A stretch of 64,000 bases of DNA from Lachnospiraceae bacterium (lineage in GTDB: Bacteria; Bacillota; Clostridia; Lachnospirales; Lachnospiraceae): assembly GCA_016294075.1 (NCBI GenBank), contig JAEDCQ010000001.1, positions 310,001 through 374,000 of the forward strand, given 5' to 3'. The notes beneath the pieces were generated by a model. That model was not told the origin of the DNA. It saw only the letters and a list, made by a program, of their open reading frames with translations, and did no database searches. The position numbers and the translations under genes are program-made. How positions within the stretch are numbered: position 1 is the stretch's first letter; every line of letters begins with the position of its first letter. Of this stretch, positions 18,167 through 27,553 are shown piece after piece.

Positions 18167-18433
18167 ATGAAAAATAAAGAGCCTGTTTTATTTGATAAAC
18201 TTCATTTTCCAAAAGATATTACGCAGGGAGCATTCATTCTGACTGCAATCGGTAACAGTGAGATATATATTGAAAATTATAAGGGTATATTGGAATATTC
18301 CAAAAACCGTATCCGAATTCAGGGGAAAAATACATATATTCTGATAGAGGGAAAAAATTTAACGATTGATCACTATACGGAAGAAGATATGCTGATAAAA
18401 GGACATATCTTTTCGATTCAATATCCTTCATAA
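18167..18433 (+). CDS. yqfC: YqfC-family (YabP/YqfC) sporulation protein
   Basis: From ATG 18167 the product has 88 residues, near the length of Bacillus YqfC, and contains the family core ITQGAFILTAIGNSEIYIEN followed by GILEYSKNRIRIQGKN. The frame is also open from a TTG at 18101, just after the terminator, but the 22 extra residues do not look like the family; neither start has a strong ribosome site. YqfC and YqfD are encoded together before phoH across spore-forming Firmicutes and are expressed in the mother cell in Bacillus; their biochemical role is not settled. Gene order here (yqfC, yqfD, phoH, ybeY) supports the call strongly. Confidence 0.85.
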   Translation: MKNKEPVLFDKLHFPKDITQGAFILTAIGNSEIYIENYKGILEYSKNRIRIQGKNTYILIEGKNLTIDHYTEEDMLIKGHIFSIQYPS

Positions 18434-18447
18434 TAAAGGAGTTATAC

Positions 18448-19629
18448 ATGCTTTCTTTTTTCCGTTTTTTAAAAGGTTATTATATATTATGTATTTTCGG
18501 TTATTCCCCGGAACGCTTCATGAATCTGTGCCGTTTAAACGGTATTATATTATGGGATATTATTCCGAAAGAGGAATACTACGAATGTAAAATTGCACGT
18601 AAGGATTATGCAAGGACAGAATCCTTTATGAAGAAGACAAAAGTATCGGCAGAAATCCGTAAAGAAAACGGACTGCCTTTTTTCTTGCGGAAAAACAGAA
18701 AAAGAAAAATCTTTTTTGCGGGAATCTTTTTTTCCGTAATCTTTATATACAGCATGTCTTTTTTTATCTGGTCTTTTACATTTATCGGAAATAACAAAAT
18801 TCATGATGATATTTTGCTTAGGTTTGTAAATTCCTTAGGGGTTGAATACGGAACATATAAAAAAAATATTGATATTCCAAGGATAGAAGAGGAAATTCGC
18901 GAGTATTTTAACGGTATCAGCTGGGTGTCGGTCAGAATCAGCGGAACAGGACTTATTGTTTCCATAAAAGAAAATGAGAATCCTGATAATAAACAGACTG
19001 AAGGAAAAAATGAATATGATGATTTAATATGCGGAACAAATGGTCAAATCGTAAGTATTATTACAAGGAGCGGCATACCTCTGGTCAAAGTTGGGGATGA
19101 AGTAACAATTGGAATGGTTTTGGTAGAAGGAAAGTATCCGATTTATGATAATGACGGTAATATTATTTCATATGACTATGTTGATGCCGATGCGGATGTT
19201 GTGATTAGAACACAATATCCGATACATCGAACAGTTAGTCGTTATTATCGACATAAAAACTATACCGGTAATGAATATTCCATTCCGTATATGCGTTTCG
19301 GACAGCATTATTTTTGTCTGCAATATAAAAAAAATCCGTATATGCTGTATGATGTTATCGTAAATGAAAAAACAAATGCACTTTTTTCGGAATTCTCCAT
19401 CCCGTTATTCTGGGGAAACAGAAAATATTGTGAATATGTGGAAATAGAGGATTTATACAATGACAAAGAAGGAAGGGTCCTTTTAAAAAGATTTTTAGAA
19501 AAAACAGTAAAAGAATTCGAAGAAAAAGGGGTACAAATTATAGAAAATAATGTTAAAATAGAAACTGACAGTCAATATTTAAAATTAACGGGTTATTTGT
19601 TGATTGATATTATGCAAAAAGATAATTGA
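18448..19629 (+). CDS. yqfD: Sporulation protein YqfD (Stage IV-like membrane protein)
   Basis: A 393-residue protein starting at ATG 18448 with AAAGGAG ahead of it. It has a soluble N-terminal domain (1-80) with the family opening FLKGYYILCIFGYSPERFMNLC-like segment, one membrane helix (about 88-113), and an extracytoplasmic part with a POTRA-like fold near 115-180 (GVEYGTYKKNIDIPRIEEEI). The membrane helix is flanked by many lysines and arginines on the inside. Only 14 bases separate it from yqfC. In Bacillus the product is needed for efficient sporulation; whether this organism sporulates cannot be told from the window. Confidence 0.9.
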   Translation: MLSFFRFLKGYYILCIFGYSPERFMNLCRLNGIILWDIIPKEEYYECKIARKDYARTESFMKKTKVSAEIRKENGLPFFLRKNRKRKIFFAGIFFSVIFIYSMSFFIWSFTFIGNNKIHDDILLRFVNSLGVEYGTYKKNIDIPRIEEEIREYFNGISWVSVRISGTGLIVSIKENENPDNKQTEGKNEYDDLICGTNGQIVSIITRSGIPLVKVGDEVTIGMVLVEGKYPIYDNDGNIISYDYVDADADVVIRTQYPIHRTVSRYYRHKNYTGNEYSIPYMRFGQHYFCLQYKKNPYMLYDVIVNEKTNALFSEFSIPLFWGNRKYCEYVEIEDLYNDKEGRVLLKRFLEKTVKEFEEKGVQIIENNVKIETDSQYLKLTGYLLIDIMQKDN

Positions 19630-19647
19630 CGGAGAATAGATGTATTC

Positions 19648-20661
19648 ATGAAGGAAATTGTAACAGAACGAATTGAAATTCCCATGTCACACTGTGTCAA
19701 TATTTTTGGTCAGTGTGACAGATACGTAAAAAAAATAGAACGTGCATTTTCCGTAGATATAATAAACCGTGAAGATTTTGTTATAATCCGCGGGCTCTCC
19801 CAAAATGCTTTACAGGTAAAAACAATCTTAGCTACATTAAAAACATTATCAGAAAGAGGAAATACAATTTTGGAACAGGATATTGACTATGCGATTGCAA
19901 TGGGAATGGAGGAGCAGGAGGATGCTCTGCTGGAAATTGACAAGGAGATTATCTGCCATACTGTAAATGGAAAACCCTTAAAGCCTAAAACAATCGGACA
20001 AAAAGAATATGTTGATGCGATACATGAAAATATGATTGTGTTTGGAATGGGGCCGGCGGGAACCGGAAAGACATATCTTGCAATGGCTATGGCAATCACT
20101 GCATTTAAAAATAACGAAGTTGAGAGGATTATTTTAACCCGTCCTGCTATTGAGGCGGGAGAGAAGCTTGGATTTCTTCCGGGTGACTTACAAAGTAAGG
20201 TAGACCCTTATTTACGTCCTTTATATGATGCATTATATCAGATTATGGGAGCAGAAAGCTTTTTAAAAAATATGGAAAAGGGTCTTATAGAGGTTGCACC
20301 GCTTGCTTATATGCGAGGACGTACACTTGATAATGCCTATATTATTCTTGATGAAGCCCAGAATACAACACCGGCTCAGATGAAAATGTTTCTTACACGT
20401 ATCGGATTTGGTTCAAAAGTTATTGTCACAGGTGATGAGTCACAGAAGGATTTGCCTTCCGGCACACGTTCCGGACTTGATATTGCCTGTCGTGTCCTTC
20501 GGAATGTTGAGGGAATTGCCTTCTGCCATCTTACGAGTAAGGATGTTGTCAGACATCCGTTGGTACAAAAAATTGTAAAGGCGTATGAGGTTTACGAAGC
20601 AAAAGAACAGGCTAAAGAAAATAAGCAAAAGAATCATGTGAGGAATCGTTCCTCCCGTTGA
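19648..20661 (+). CDS. phoH: PhoH-like ATPase (PhoH/YbeZ)
   Basis: A 337-residue cytoplasmic P-loop protein. An N-terminal KH-like domain (1-90) precedes the PhoH ATPase domain with Walker A GMGPAGTGKTYLA near 132 and Walker B YIILDEAQNTTPAQMK near 232. PhoH/YbeZ works with the RNase YbeY, encoded immediately downstream, in RNA processing; it was named for phosphate regulation in E. coli. It follows yqfD by 18 bases and precedes ybeY by 20. The C-terminal 25 residues are lysine-rich and probably disordered. The gene yqfF (HD hydrolase), often found between phoH and ybeY, is absent here. Confidence 0.95.
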   Translation: MKEIVTERIEIPMSHCVNIFGQCDRYVKKIERAFSVDIINREDFVIIRGLSQNALQVKTILATLKTLSERGNTILEQDIDYAIAMGMEEQEDALLEIDKEIICHTVNGKPLKPKTIGQKEYVDAIHENMIVFGMGPAGTGKTYLAMAMAITAFKNNEVERIILTRPAIEAGEKLGFLPGDLQSKVDPYLRPLYDALYQIMGAESFLKNMEKGLIEVAPLAYMRGRTLDNAYIILDEAQNTTPAQMKMFLTRIGFGSKVIVTGDESQKDLPSGTRSGLDIACRVLRNVEGIAFCHLTSKDVVRHPLVQKIVKAYEVYEAKEQAKENKQKNHVRNRSSR

Positions 20662-20681
20662 CAGACAGGAAAGGAGTATAA

Positions 20682-21203
20682 ATGAATATTCAGTTATACT
20701 TGGAGAATGAAACCGATACCGTGTTTGATTTTTCTGAAAAGGAAACAGCAGAAGCAGTTATCGGTAAGGTATTGGAAAAAGAACAATGTCCGTTTGATGT
20801 AGAGATAAATATTTTGATTACGGATAACAGCGGAATACAGGAATATAATCGGCAAATGAGGCAGATTGATGCTCCGACGGATGTTCTGTCATTCCCAAAC
20901 CTTGATTTTGAAACACCATCTGTTTTCAATATTAATTCCGGCAATGAAGCCGATTATATTAATCCGGAAACAGGTAATGTTATTTTCGGAGATATTATAA
21001 TCAGTGCAGATAAGGTATTATCACAGGCCATAGAATACGGACATAGTTATAAACGGGAGTTTGCATTTCTGATTGCCCATAGTATGTATCATTTATGTGG
21101 ATTTGACCATCTTACGGAAAGTGAAGCACATATAATGGAAACAAAACAGGAAGAAATATTAGGTCTGTTACAAATCACTCGCGAGCCAAACGGAAAGGGA
21201 TAA
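20682..21203 (+). CDS. ybeY: Endoribonuclease / rRNA maturation factor YbeY
   Basis: A 173-residue metalloprotein with the complete zinc motif HSMYHLCGFDH near residue 128 (three histidines in H-x3-H-x5-H spacing) and the conserved TDVLSFP segment near 66. YbeY takes part in 16S rRNA 3'-end maturation and ribosome quality control. It carries a short insertion (about 75-95) compared with the shortest relatives. AAAGGAG precedes ATG 20682. It is co-located with phoH as in most bacteria. Confidence 0.95.
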   Translation: MNIQLYLENETDTVFDFSEKETAEAVIGKVLEKEQCPFDVEINILITDNSGIQEYNRQMRQIDAPTDVLSFPNLDFETPSVFNINSGNEADYINPETGNVIFGDIIISADKVLSQAIEYGHSYKREFAFLIAHSMYHLCGFDHLTESEAHIMETKQEEILGLLQITREPNGKG

Positions 21204-21210
21204 AGCACGA

Positions 21211-22809
21211 ATGAATACAAAGATATCTGTAAACTGCATTATGAAAATAATGAATGTCCTGTTTTTGGTTGTACTGGAAAATTTTATATTTGATGGAGGA
21301 ATGGGATTTTTCGGCACATCATTCCTTGTTTTATCGGTGATATTTTATCTTTTTCTTGGAGGACTGTATAACAGTATTGCAAAGACAGTCAGTATCCGGA
21401 AAAATAAAGGGCTGAATTGTAATGCAAAGCATATTATTAAACCCGCTCTTATCTATGTTTTGTTTGTTGGTTTTATTATGTGTATTCTCTCTTTTTTGTT
21501 TGCCGACAAAATTACTTTGAAATTATGGGGGATTTCATATTCGGCACCGGTTATACAGCTTGTTTGTATTGCATTAATTATTAACGCTGTTGTGGATGTT
21601 ATCTGCGGATATCAAAACGGAAACGGTAATTCTGTTATTGTTATTATTACAAGCATTTTACGTGCCGTTCTTCCGTTTGTTTTTGCCTTTTTCTGTGTTC
21701 CCGTAATCATCCGCTATGGTGAAAAAGTGGCTGCTCTACAAAAAAACGATGTTGTAATAAGTGCATATGCAGCATTAGGGGTTGCTCTTGTATATGTTAT
21801 AACGATGCTTTTTGTGCTCATAGTTACCATTGCTTTACACATAAGAATGAATGTATTTCAGGATGACAGAAAAATGTTAAGAAGCATAGATTCAAAAAGA
21901 GCAGTAATGGGAGGAATGATAGTTTCATCTGTCCGTATTTCCGTAAATCAGATTTTTCCATTGGCATCTTTAGCGGCTGTTGCGGCAGCATATTTGCGTC
22001 TCGCATATAAATGCGGGATGAAACCGGAGAGTACATTTGTAAATGCAGGTATTATATTTGGGAAATTGCTCTTACCGATTTGGTTTGTATTTTTTATTTT
22101 TTCGGAATATATTGCAAGAGAAAAATACAAGCTCCATATGGACATGCGAAAGGATGAACATAAAACGGGAGCGGTACGCGCACAGTATATGATAAAAAAC
22201 AGTTTTTTTATGCTACTTCCCCCGACTATGATTTTAACATTTCTGTCAGACCCGATTGTTAAGGTATTCTATTCGGGACAGTATATTATTTCTGCTAAAT
22301 TTGTAAAGACAGGTGCTTTTATTTTACTGTTTGCGGGAATTTCATATACTTTGAATTCTATATTAAAAGCAATCGGTAAAGAAATAAATGTTCTGTTCAT
22401 ACAGTTTATCAGTTTTATTCTTCAGATGATTTTTTTGATTTTTATGTTATCAACAACAAACGGCAATAGTATGAATCTGATATATTCATTTTACTTTTTC
22501 TTTGGCTTACAGATTATTCTTTCTTCACTGATGCTTTATCGATATATACGTCTTAATTTGATGGATATTTTATTAAAGCTTGGAAAATATGGTGCTTCAT
22601 CAATTGTAATGATGGTTTTGTTTATTATTCTTGATAAATTTATTATGATGAATGTTCTTTTGCTCCTTTTGAGTATGTTTTTCGGATATCTGCTTTATTA
22701 TTTGACATTGCTTGCTTTAAAAGGTATCAGCAAAAGAGATGAAACATCATTGAAGTACACATTAAATTATTATCCGGTTAAATTTTTAAAGAGCCGCCTT
22801 CGCATGTAA
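21211..22809 (+). CDS. MOP-superfamily flippase, SpoVB/MurJ-like
   Basis: A 532-residue protein with about 14 predicted membrane segments and scattered charged loops, the layout of the polysaccharide-transporter/MurJ branch of the MOP superfamily. Features such as LFADKITLKLWG after helix 3-4 and LSDPIVKVFYSGQYIISAKFVK near 350 match the SpoVB/oligosaccharide-flippase group. Members flip lipid-linked sugars across the membrane; in Bacillus SpoVB acts in spore cortex synthesis. It starts 7 bases after ybeY. The sequence looks divergent, so whether its substrate is lipid II or another lipid-linked sugar is unknown. Confidence 0.75.
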   Translation: MNTKISVNCIMKIMNVLFLVVLENFIFDGGMGFFGTSFLVLSVIFYLFLGGLYNSIAKTVSIRKNKGLNCNAKHIIKPALIYVLFVGFIMCILSFLFADKITLKLWGISYSAPVIQLVCIALIINAVVDVICGYQNGNGNSVIVIITSILRAVLPFVFAFFCVPVIIRYGEKVAALQKNDVVISAYAALGVALVYVITMLFVLIVTIALHIRMNVFQDDRKMLRSIDSKRAVMGGMIVSSVRISVNQIFPLASLAAVAAAYLRLAYKCGMKPESTFVNAGIIFGKLLLPIWFVFFIFSEYIAREKYKLHMDMRKDEHKTGAVRAQYMIKNSFFMLLPPTMILTFLSDPIVKVFYSGQYIISAKFVKTGAFILLFAGISYTLNSILKAIGKEINVLFIQFISFILQMIFLIFMLSTTNGNSMNLIYSFYFFFGLQIILSSLMLYRYIRLNLMDILLKLGKYGASSIVMMVLFIILDKFIMMNVLLLLLSMFFGYLLYYLTLLALKGISKRDETSLKYTLNYYPVKFLKSRLRM

Positions 22810-22869
22810 TTTAGAATATTTTTTATAAAAAATACTGATACTATTCAAAAAAAGGATTATAGAATATAT

Positions 22870-23487
22870 ATGAAATTTTTGAAAAGTATCAGTTTGTTTT
22901 GTCTGGTTTTTATTATGATTTTATTGGGGGCATACTTTTTGTTTTCCCGTAATTTACTTCCGTTACCTGCTAAGGCAGAAGAGGAAATTTTAACCGAAGC
23001 TTCCGAAAAGGAAGGCAGTACACAGGATTTGACCGTGAGCACCAAGCAGAATGTTACGACATGCGATACGGTTTATGAAGTGGAATCCTATATCGGCAAT
23101 TCCTGTGTATACTCGACTGAAACACTGCCCTTTTCTTTTTTGGGATTAACCAGAGAAGAACTTTTAAAAGAAATGGAATTGTATGAGAAGAGTCCTTCGT
23201 TTGCAGATAAGCAAAAAGGATTTTTATCTATAGAATTGCTGAAATTTTCTCCTGACAGAATAATTGTAAAAAAAGTATATGCAAAGGAAAAGGAAAAAAT
23301 CATATATTATCTGAAAGCAGTCAATCATGAACTGGTTGTGTTTAAATCGGATTCCGAAGAGCCCTATATGCCGACAGAACTTACTCTGGACATGCTTCCT
23401 TTTGATGTACAGCAAGAGATAATTGCAACGAAATGTTTTAATGACATTCGTGAAGTATATGACTTTTTGGAATCTTATACAAGCTGA
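22870..23487 (+). CDS. Secreted or membrane-anchored protein with BofC-like C-terminal domain
   Basis: A 205-residue protein with an uncleaved signal anchor or signal peptide (about 5-28), an acidic linker, and a C-terminal region resembling the BofC C-terminal domain: YYLKAVNHELVVF near 148, then LTLDMLPFDVQQEI and a terminal helix ending FLESYTS. BofC in Bacillus is a forespore protein that inhibits SpoIVB signalling; Clostridia contain many BofC-domain proteins of unknown role. The domain match is by eye and moderate. The gene follows a SpoVB-like flippase and the yqfC-yqfD block, which fits a spore-lineage neighbourhood. The start of the next gene lies 22 bases after its stop. Confidence 0.65.
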   Translation: MKFLKSISLFCLVFIMILLGAYFLFSRNLLPLPAKAEEEILTEASEKEGSTQDLTVSTKQNVTTCDTVYEVESYIGNSCVYSTETLPFSFLGLTREELLKEMELYEKSPSFADKQKGFLSIELLKFSPDRIIVKKVYAKEKEKIIYYLKAVNHELVVFKSDSEEPYMPTELTLDMLPFDVQQEIIATKCFNDIREVYDFLESYTS

Positions 23488-23509
23488 CTCGCAGCAGGAA
23501 AGGGAACCT

Positions 23510-24724
23510 ATGAAAAAAATTCTGGTAATCGGAGCCGGTGCATCCGGAATGATGGCGGCAATACAGGCTGCAGAACATGGTAGTAAGGTTACTGTATATG
23601 AAAGAAATGACAGGGTAGGTAGAAAAATTCTGGCTACCGGGAATGGAAAATGTAATTTAACAAATCTCTGCATGGGCAGCGAATATTTTTATTGTGATAA
23701 TCCAAAAAAACTCGAACGATATCTGGAAACGTTTTCAAATACGGATACCATTCGTTTTTTTGAAACACATGGACTTATGTTAAGAGACCGTGACGGATAT
23801 GTTTATCCTTATTGCGAGCAGGCATCGGTTGTTTTGGATGTATTACGCAATGCTTTAAACGAATGTAATATAACGGTAAAGACAATGGTTAAGGATATTA
23901 AAATTGAATCCGGTAAAAAGGAAGACTTTTCAGTAGTTTCTTCCGCCGGGAAAGAAGTATTTGATGCAGTTATATTAGCCTGTGGAAGCAGAGCAGGTAT
24001 AAAAAATCCCGACACAAGCGGATATGGCTATGCCAAAGCCTTCGGACATACGATTCATAAGCTGCTTCCGGCGCTTGTTCAGGTCAGATGCCATGAAGAT
24101 TTCTTTCCGATGGTTTCGGGAGTCAGGTGTAAGGTTCGTCTTTCCCTGCTTTGTAATAATGTGAAAGAAGCAGAAGAAACCGGTGAATTACAGTTGACGG
24201 ATTATGGAATATCGGGAATTCCTGTTTTTCAAATCAGCCGGGAAATTGCAGGAAATCTTGCACAAAAAAAAGCTGTTTCCGTTTTAATTGATTTTCTTCC
24301 GGATATGACAGAAACAGAATGGGTAGCATTTTACTCAGAGAGGCTGAAACAATATGTCGGGAGATGTGCAGAGAATTTTCTGCTGGGTATATTACATAAG
24401 AAGCTTTCCATTATGTTGCTAAAGCAATATGGAATAAAAACCTCCGAATGTATAAACAAACAAAACGAGGGTGCCTTAAAAACACTTTGTGAATCCATGA
24501 AGCATTTTACGGTTACTCCCAAAGAAGTTAACTCATTTGAACAGGCACAGGTCTGTCGTGGCGGAGTTGATTTTAATGAATTGGATGACAAACTGCAATC
24601 CGTTTTCAAAAAGAATCTTTATATCTGCGGAGAAATGTTGGATGTCGACGGAAAGTGCGGTGGTTATAATTTGCAATGGGCATGGACATCGGGCTGCATC
24701 GCCGGTATTGCAGCATCAGAATAA
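23510..24724 (+). CDS. HI0933-family FAD-dependent oxidoreductase
   Basis: A 404-residue flavoprotein with the N-terminal dinucleotide loop IGAGASGMMAAIQAA, the HI0933/BaiN signature DRVGRKILATGNGKCNLTN, and the C-terminal FAD contact GEMLDVDGKCGGYNLQWAW. Relatives are annotated aminoacetone oxidase-like or flavoproteins of unknown substrate; the structure of HI0933 is known but the reaction is not. The frame is open upstream to 23423, but ATG 23510 has AGGAAAGGG just before it and gives the typical N-terminus, so the longer form is rejected. It follows the BofC-like gene closely and precedes another FAD enzyme. Confidence 0.92.
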   Translation: MKKILVIGAGASGMMAAIQAAEHGSKVTVYERNDRVGRKILATGNGKCNLTNLCMGSEYFYCDNPKKLERYLETFSNTDTIRFFETHGLMLRDRDGYVYPYCEQASVVLDVLRNALNECNITVKTMVKDIKIESGKKEDFSVVSSAGKEVFDAVILACGSRAGIKNPDTSGYGYAKAFGHTIHKLLPALVQVRCHEDFFPMVSGVRCKVRLSLLCNNVKEAEETGELQLTDYGISGIPVFQISREIAGNLAQKKAVSVLIDFLPDMTETEWVAFYSERLKQYVGRCAENFLLGILHKKLSIMLLKQYGIKTSECINKQNEGALKTLCESMKHFTVTPKEVNSFEQAQVCRGGVDFNELDDKLQSVFKKNLYICGEMLDVDGKCGGYNLQWAWTSGCIAGIAASE

Positions 24725-24745
24725 TCAAAAAAGAAAGGCATAGAA

Positions 24746-26368
24746 ATGCTTCAGATAAACCAGCTTAAGCTTCCGGTCGAGGAGGCTTCTACAAAAGAAA
24801 ACGAATATTCTGCCTTGCTTTATCGTATTGCGGGCTCTCTGCATCTTAATTCAGATATGATAGATGAAATTCAAATTCAAAAAAAATCTCTCGATGCACG
24901 TAAAAAGCCGCAATTGTTTTATGTATATTGTATATCTTTTAAGATAAAAAATTCTTCGTTAGAAGAAAAAATATTAAAAAAGAAACATTCAGCCGATATT
25001 ACACGTTTTAAACTTGTTTCATATCAGCTTGAAATGACCGGTACAAAGAAAATGCTGCACCGTCCCATTATTATCGGAATGGGACCGGCGGGATTATTCT
25101 GCGGCTATACACTTTCAAAAGCAGGATATTGTCCTGTTATTTATGAACGGGGAAAAAGAGTTGAAGAACGTATCAGGGATGTGGAGGAATTTTGGAAAAA
25201 CGGTAAGCTGCTTATAAATTCAAATGTACAGTTCGGTGAAGGCGGTGCCGGAACCTTTTCTGATGGCAAATTAAATACGCTGATTAAAGATAAAAACGGA
25301 AGAAACAGGGAAGTATTGCGCATTTTTGTTGAAAACGGTGCACCGGAGCATATTTTGTATGACAGTAAACCGCATATCGGAACAGATATATTATCAAAAA
25401 CGGTAGCATCAATGCGTAATAAAATGCTCGAATGGGGAGCAGAAATTAATTATGAAAGTACGGTTACGGATTTTAGAATTGAAAAAAATATCGTGACAGG
25501 GATTGAAATAAATAATAAGAAAATAATTCCGGCAGAAACGGTCATCCTTGCAATCGGTCACAGTGCAAGAGATACATTTGAAACGCTGTATCATCATAAT
25601 ATCCCAATGGTAGCTAAGGATTTTGCAGTGGGTATGCGCCTGCAGCATAGGCAGGAGCATATTGATTATATACAGTACGGAAGAGATAACAGAGGAAAAA
25701 GTTTTCCGGCCGCTTCCTATAAGCTTGCTGCAAAAACAGCGCAGGATCGGGGCGTATATTCTTTCTGTATGTGTCCGGGAGGTTATGTTGTGAATGCTTC
25801 AAGTGAAGAAAACAGACTTGCCATAAACGGTATGAGTTACAGCGGACGCAATGCAAATAATGCAAACAGTGCAATTATTATGTCTGTGACAAAAGCGGAT
25901 TTTGGAAGTGATCATCCGCTTGCGGGAATTCATTTTCAAAGAGAATTAGAGGAAAAAGCCTATAAGCTTGGGAACGGAAGTATTCCAATTCAATACTATC
26001 ATGATTTTACCGGAAAATCAGGCAAAAGAGAATATATTAAGGAGCCTTTTGAACCATGTATAAAGGGAAGCTATATTTTTTCTGATTTACGATCATTGTT
26101 TTCTGATTCCGTAAAAGCTGCTTTTATAGAAGGTATGACACAATTTGGTAATATTATTCCGGGCTTTGATGATGATTATTGTATTCTTGCCGGTGTAGAG
26201 AGCCGCACTTCGTCGCCGGTAAGAATTTTACGTGATACGGTATATGAATCCGAGGTTAAAGGGCTGTATCCCTGTGGTGAAGGTGCAGGTTATGCCGGCG
26301 GTATTACATCTGCGGCAATGGATGGACTTGCCATAGCAGAGGTAATTGCGAAAAAATACTATCCATAG
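24746..26368 (+). CDS. FAD-dependent dehydrogenase (COG2509 type), substrate unknown
   Basis: A 540-residue flavoprotein. A small N-terminal domain (1-95) precedes the dinucleotide loop IIGMGPAGLFCGY near 110. The signature VQFGEGGAGTFSDGKLNT lies near 165, and the C-terminal FAD motif CGEGAGYAGGITSAAMDG near 512. The family is widespread in anaerobes, usually annotated NAD(P)/FAD-dependent oxidoreductase, and no reaction has been assigned that I know. It has two conserved-looking cysteines in FCMCPGG near 341. AAAGAAAGG lies upstream of ATG 24746. It is probably in one operon with the HI0933-like gene and proB. Confidence 0.92.
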   Translation: MLQINQLKLPVEEASTKENEYSALLYRIAGSLHLNSDMIDEIQIQKKSLDARKKPQLFYVYCISFKIKNSSLEEKILKKKHSADITRFKLVSYQLEMTGTKKMLHRPIIIGMGPAGLFCGYTLSKAGYCPVIYERGKRVEERIRDVEEFWKNGKLLINSNVQFGEGGAGTFSDGKLNTLIKDKNGRNREVLRIFVENGAPEHILYDSKPHIGTDILSKTVASMRNKMLEWGAEINYESTVTDFRIEKNIVTGIEINNKKIIPAETVILAIGHSARDTFETLYHHNIPMVAKDFAVGMRLQHRQEHIDYIQYGRDNRGKSFPAASYKLAAKTAQDRGVYSFCMCPGGYVVNASSEENRLAINGMSYSGRNANNANSAIIMSVTKADFGSDHPLAGIHFQRELEEKAYKLGNGSIPIQYYHDFTGKSGKREYIKEPFEPCIKGSYIFSDLRSLFSDSVKAAFIEGMTQFGNIIPGFDDDYCILAGVESRTSSPVRILRDTVYESEVKGLYPCGEGAGYAGGITSAAMDGLAIAEVIAKKYYP

Positions 26369-26410
26369 TATAATAAATAGATTATGAATACATTTTCTTG
26401 GAGGAATGAC

Positions 26411-27292
26411 GTGGAAAAGATACGTGAAGGAATAAAAGATAAAAAGCGGATTGTGATTAAAATAGGCTCTTCATCATTACAACATAAAGAAACAGGTGAT
26501 TTGGACTACACAAAACTGGATGTACTCTGCAGGGAGCTTTGCAATATAAGAAATCAGGGTAAGGATGTTATTTTGGTAAGCAGTGGTGCCATTGCTGTCG
26601 GGAAAAAAGCCGTTGGTATTAAGGCACAGAGCCATGACGGAAGACACATGGGTTTTAAACAGGCGTGTGCGGCAATCGGTCAGGCCAGACTGATGATGAC
26701 TTATCAGAAAATTTTTGCAGAATATAATCAGATTGCGGCACAGATTTTGATGACAAAGAATACAATTGTAGATGATGTTAATCGTGAGAATGCATATAAC
26801 ACGTTTTCTGAGCTCCTTAATCTGGGCGTTATTCCGATTGTAAATGAGAACGATACGGTGTCCACATATGAAATTCTTGTCGGAGAGGATGATGTCCTGA
26901 TTGGGGACAATGATACGTTATCTGCTATCGTGGCATCTCTTGTGCATGCAGATTTATTAATTCTTTTATCTGATATTGACGGTTTATATTCGGATGACCC
27001 GCGCATTAATGATAAAGCCCGTTTTATTGAAGAGGTTGAAGAACTGACCGATGAATATATGAATATGGGCAAAAGCAGTACGGGAAGCAGTGTGGGAACG
27101 GGCGGTATGAATACAAAAATGAATGCGGCCAAAATTGCCACAAGTTGCGGAGCCGATATGATTATTGCTAACAGTAGTGATATTCGTATTATTCACCGTC
27201 TGATGGATGGACGTAATCTCGGTACATTGTTTAAAGCACACATGGATGAAAACTTTGATGTTATAGACTTTATTAAGAACATCCATTCATAG
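26411..27292 (+). CDS. proB: Glutamate 5-kinase, short form without PUA domain
   Basis: From GTG 26411 the protein has 293 residues. It is an amino-acid kinase-fold enzyme with KRIVIKIGSSSL at the start, the glycine-rich loop VSSGAIAVGKKAVG near 48, the substrate segment NENDTVST near 148 and SSTGSSVGTGGMNTK near 220. It phosphorylates glutamate as the first step of proline synthesis. E. coli ProB has an extra C-terminal PUA domain, absent here as in many Firmicutes. An upstream ATG at 26384 is in frame, but TTGGAGG lies 6 bases before the GTG and nothing similar precedes the ATG. No proA is visible next to it. Confidence 0.93.
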   Translation: MEKIREGIKDKKRIVIKIGSSSLQHKETGDLDYTKLDVLCRELCNIRNQGKDVILVSSGAIAVGKKAVGIKAQSHDGRHMGFKQACAAIGQARLMMTYQKIFAEYNQIAAQILMTKNTIVDDVNRENAYNTFSELLNLGVIPIVNENDTVSTYEILVGEDDVLIGDNDTLSAIVASLVHADLLILLSDIDGLYSDDPRINDKARFIEEVEELTDEYMNMGKSSTGSSVGTGGMNTKMNAAKIATSCGADMIIANSSDIRIIHRLMDGRNLGTLFKAHMDENFDVIDFIKNIHS

Positions 27293-27304
27293 AAGGAGTC
27301 GGAA

Positions 27305-27553
27305 ATGTCTAATAAAGAAATTGAAGATATGAATATGAAGGAAGTCATTGACAGAATTAATGCCTTATATCATAAATCGGAAGAGGAAGGTCTTACACCT
27401 GTTGAAAAAGAAGAGCAGCAGGCTCTTCGCCAGAAGTATATTCTGTCTGTCAGACGGAATTTGCGCGGACAGTTGAATAATATCAATATTCAAAATGAAG
27501 ACGGTTCCATAACCAATCTCGGAGAAAAGCATGGAAACAAAAAACTCCATTAG
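27305..27553 (+). CDS. DUF896 small protein (YnzC-like)
   Basis: An 82-residue protein of the DUF896/YnzC family: a helical hairpin with the characteristic IDRINALYHKSEEEGLTPVE and EKEEQQALRQKYI segments, followed by a polar tail. YnzC in Bacillus is a small cytoplasmic protein in an SOS-linked operon with yneA, but its function is not known. AGAAGGAG lies upstream of ATG 27305. Its last 23 bases overlap the next gene in a different frame, so translation is coupled. Confidence 0.9.
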   Translation: MSNKEIEDMNMKEVIDRINALYHKSEEEGLTPVEKEEQQALRQKYILSVRRNLRGQLNNINIQNEDGSITNLGEKHGNKKLH

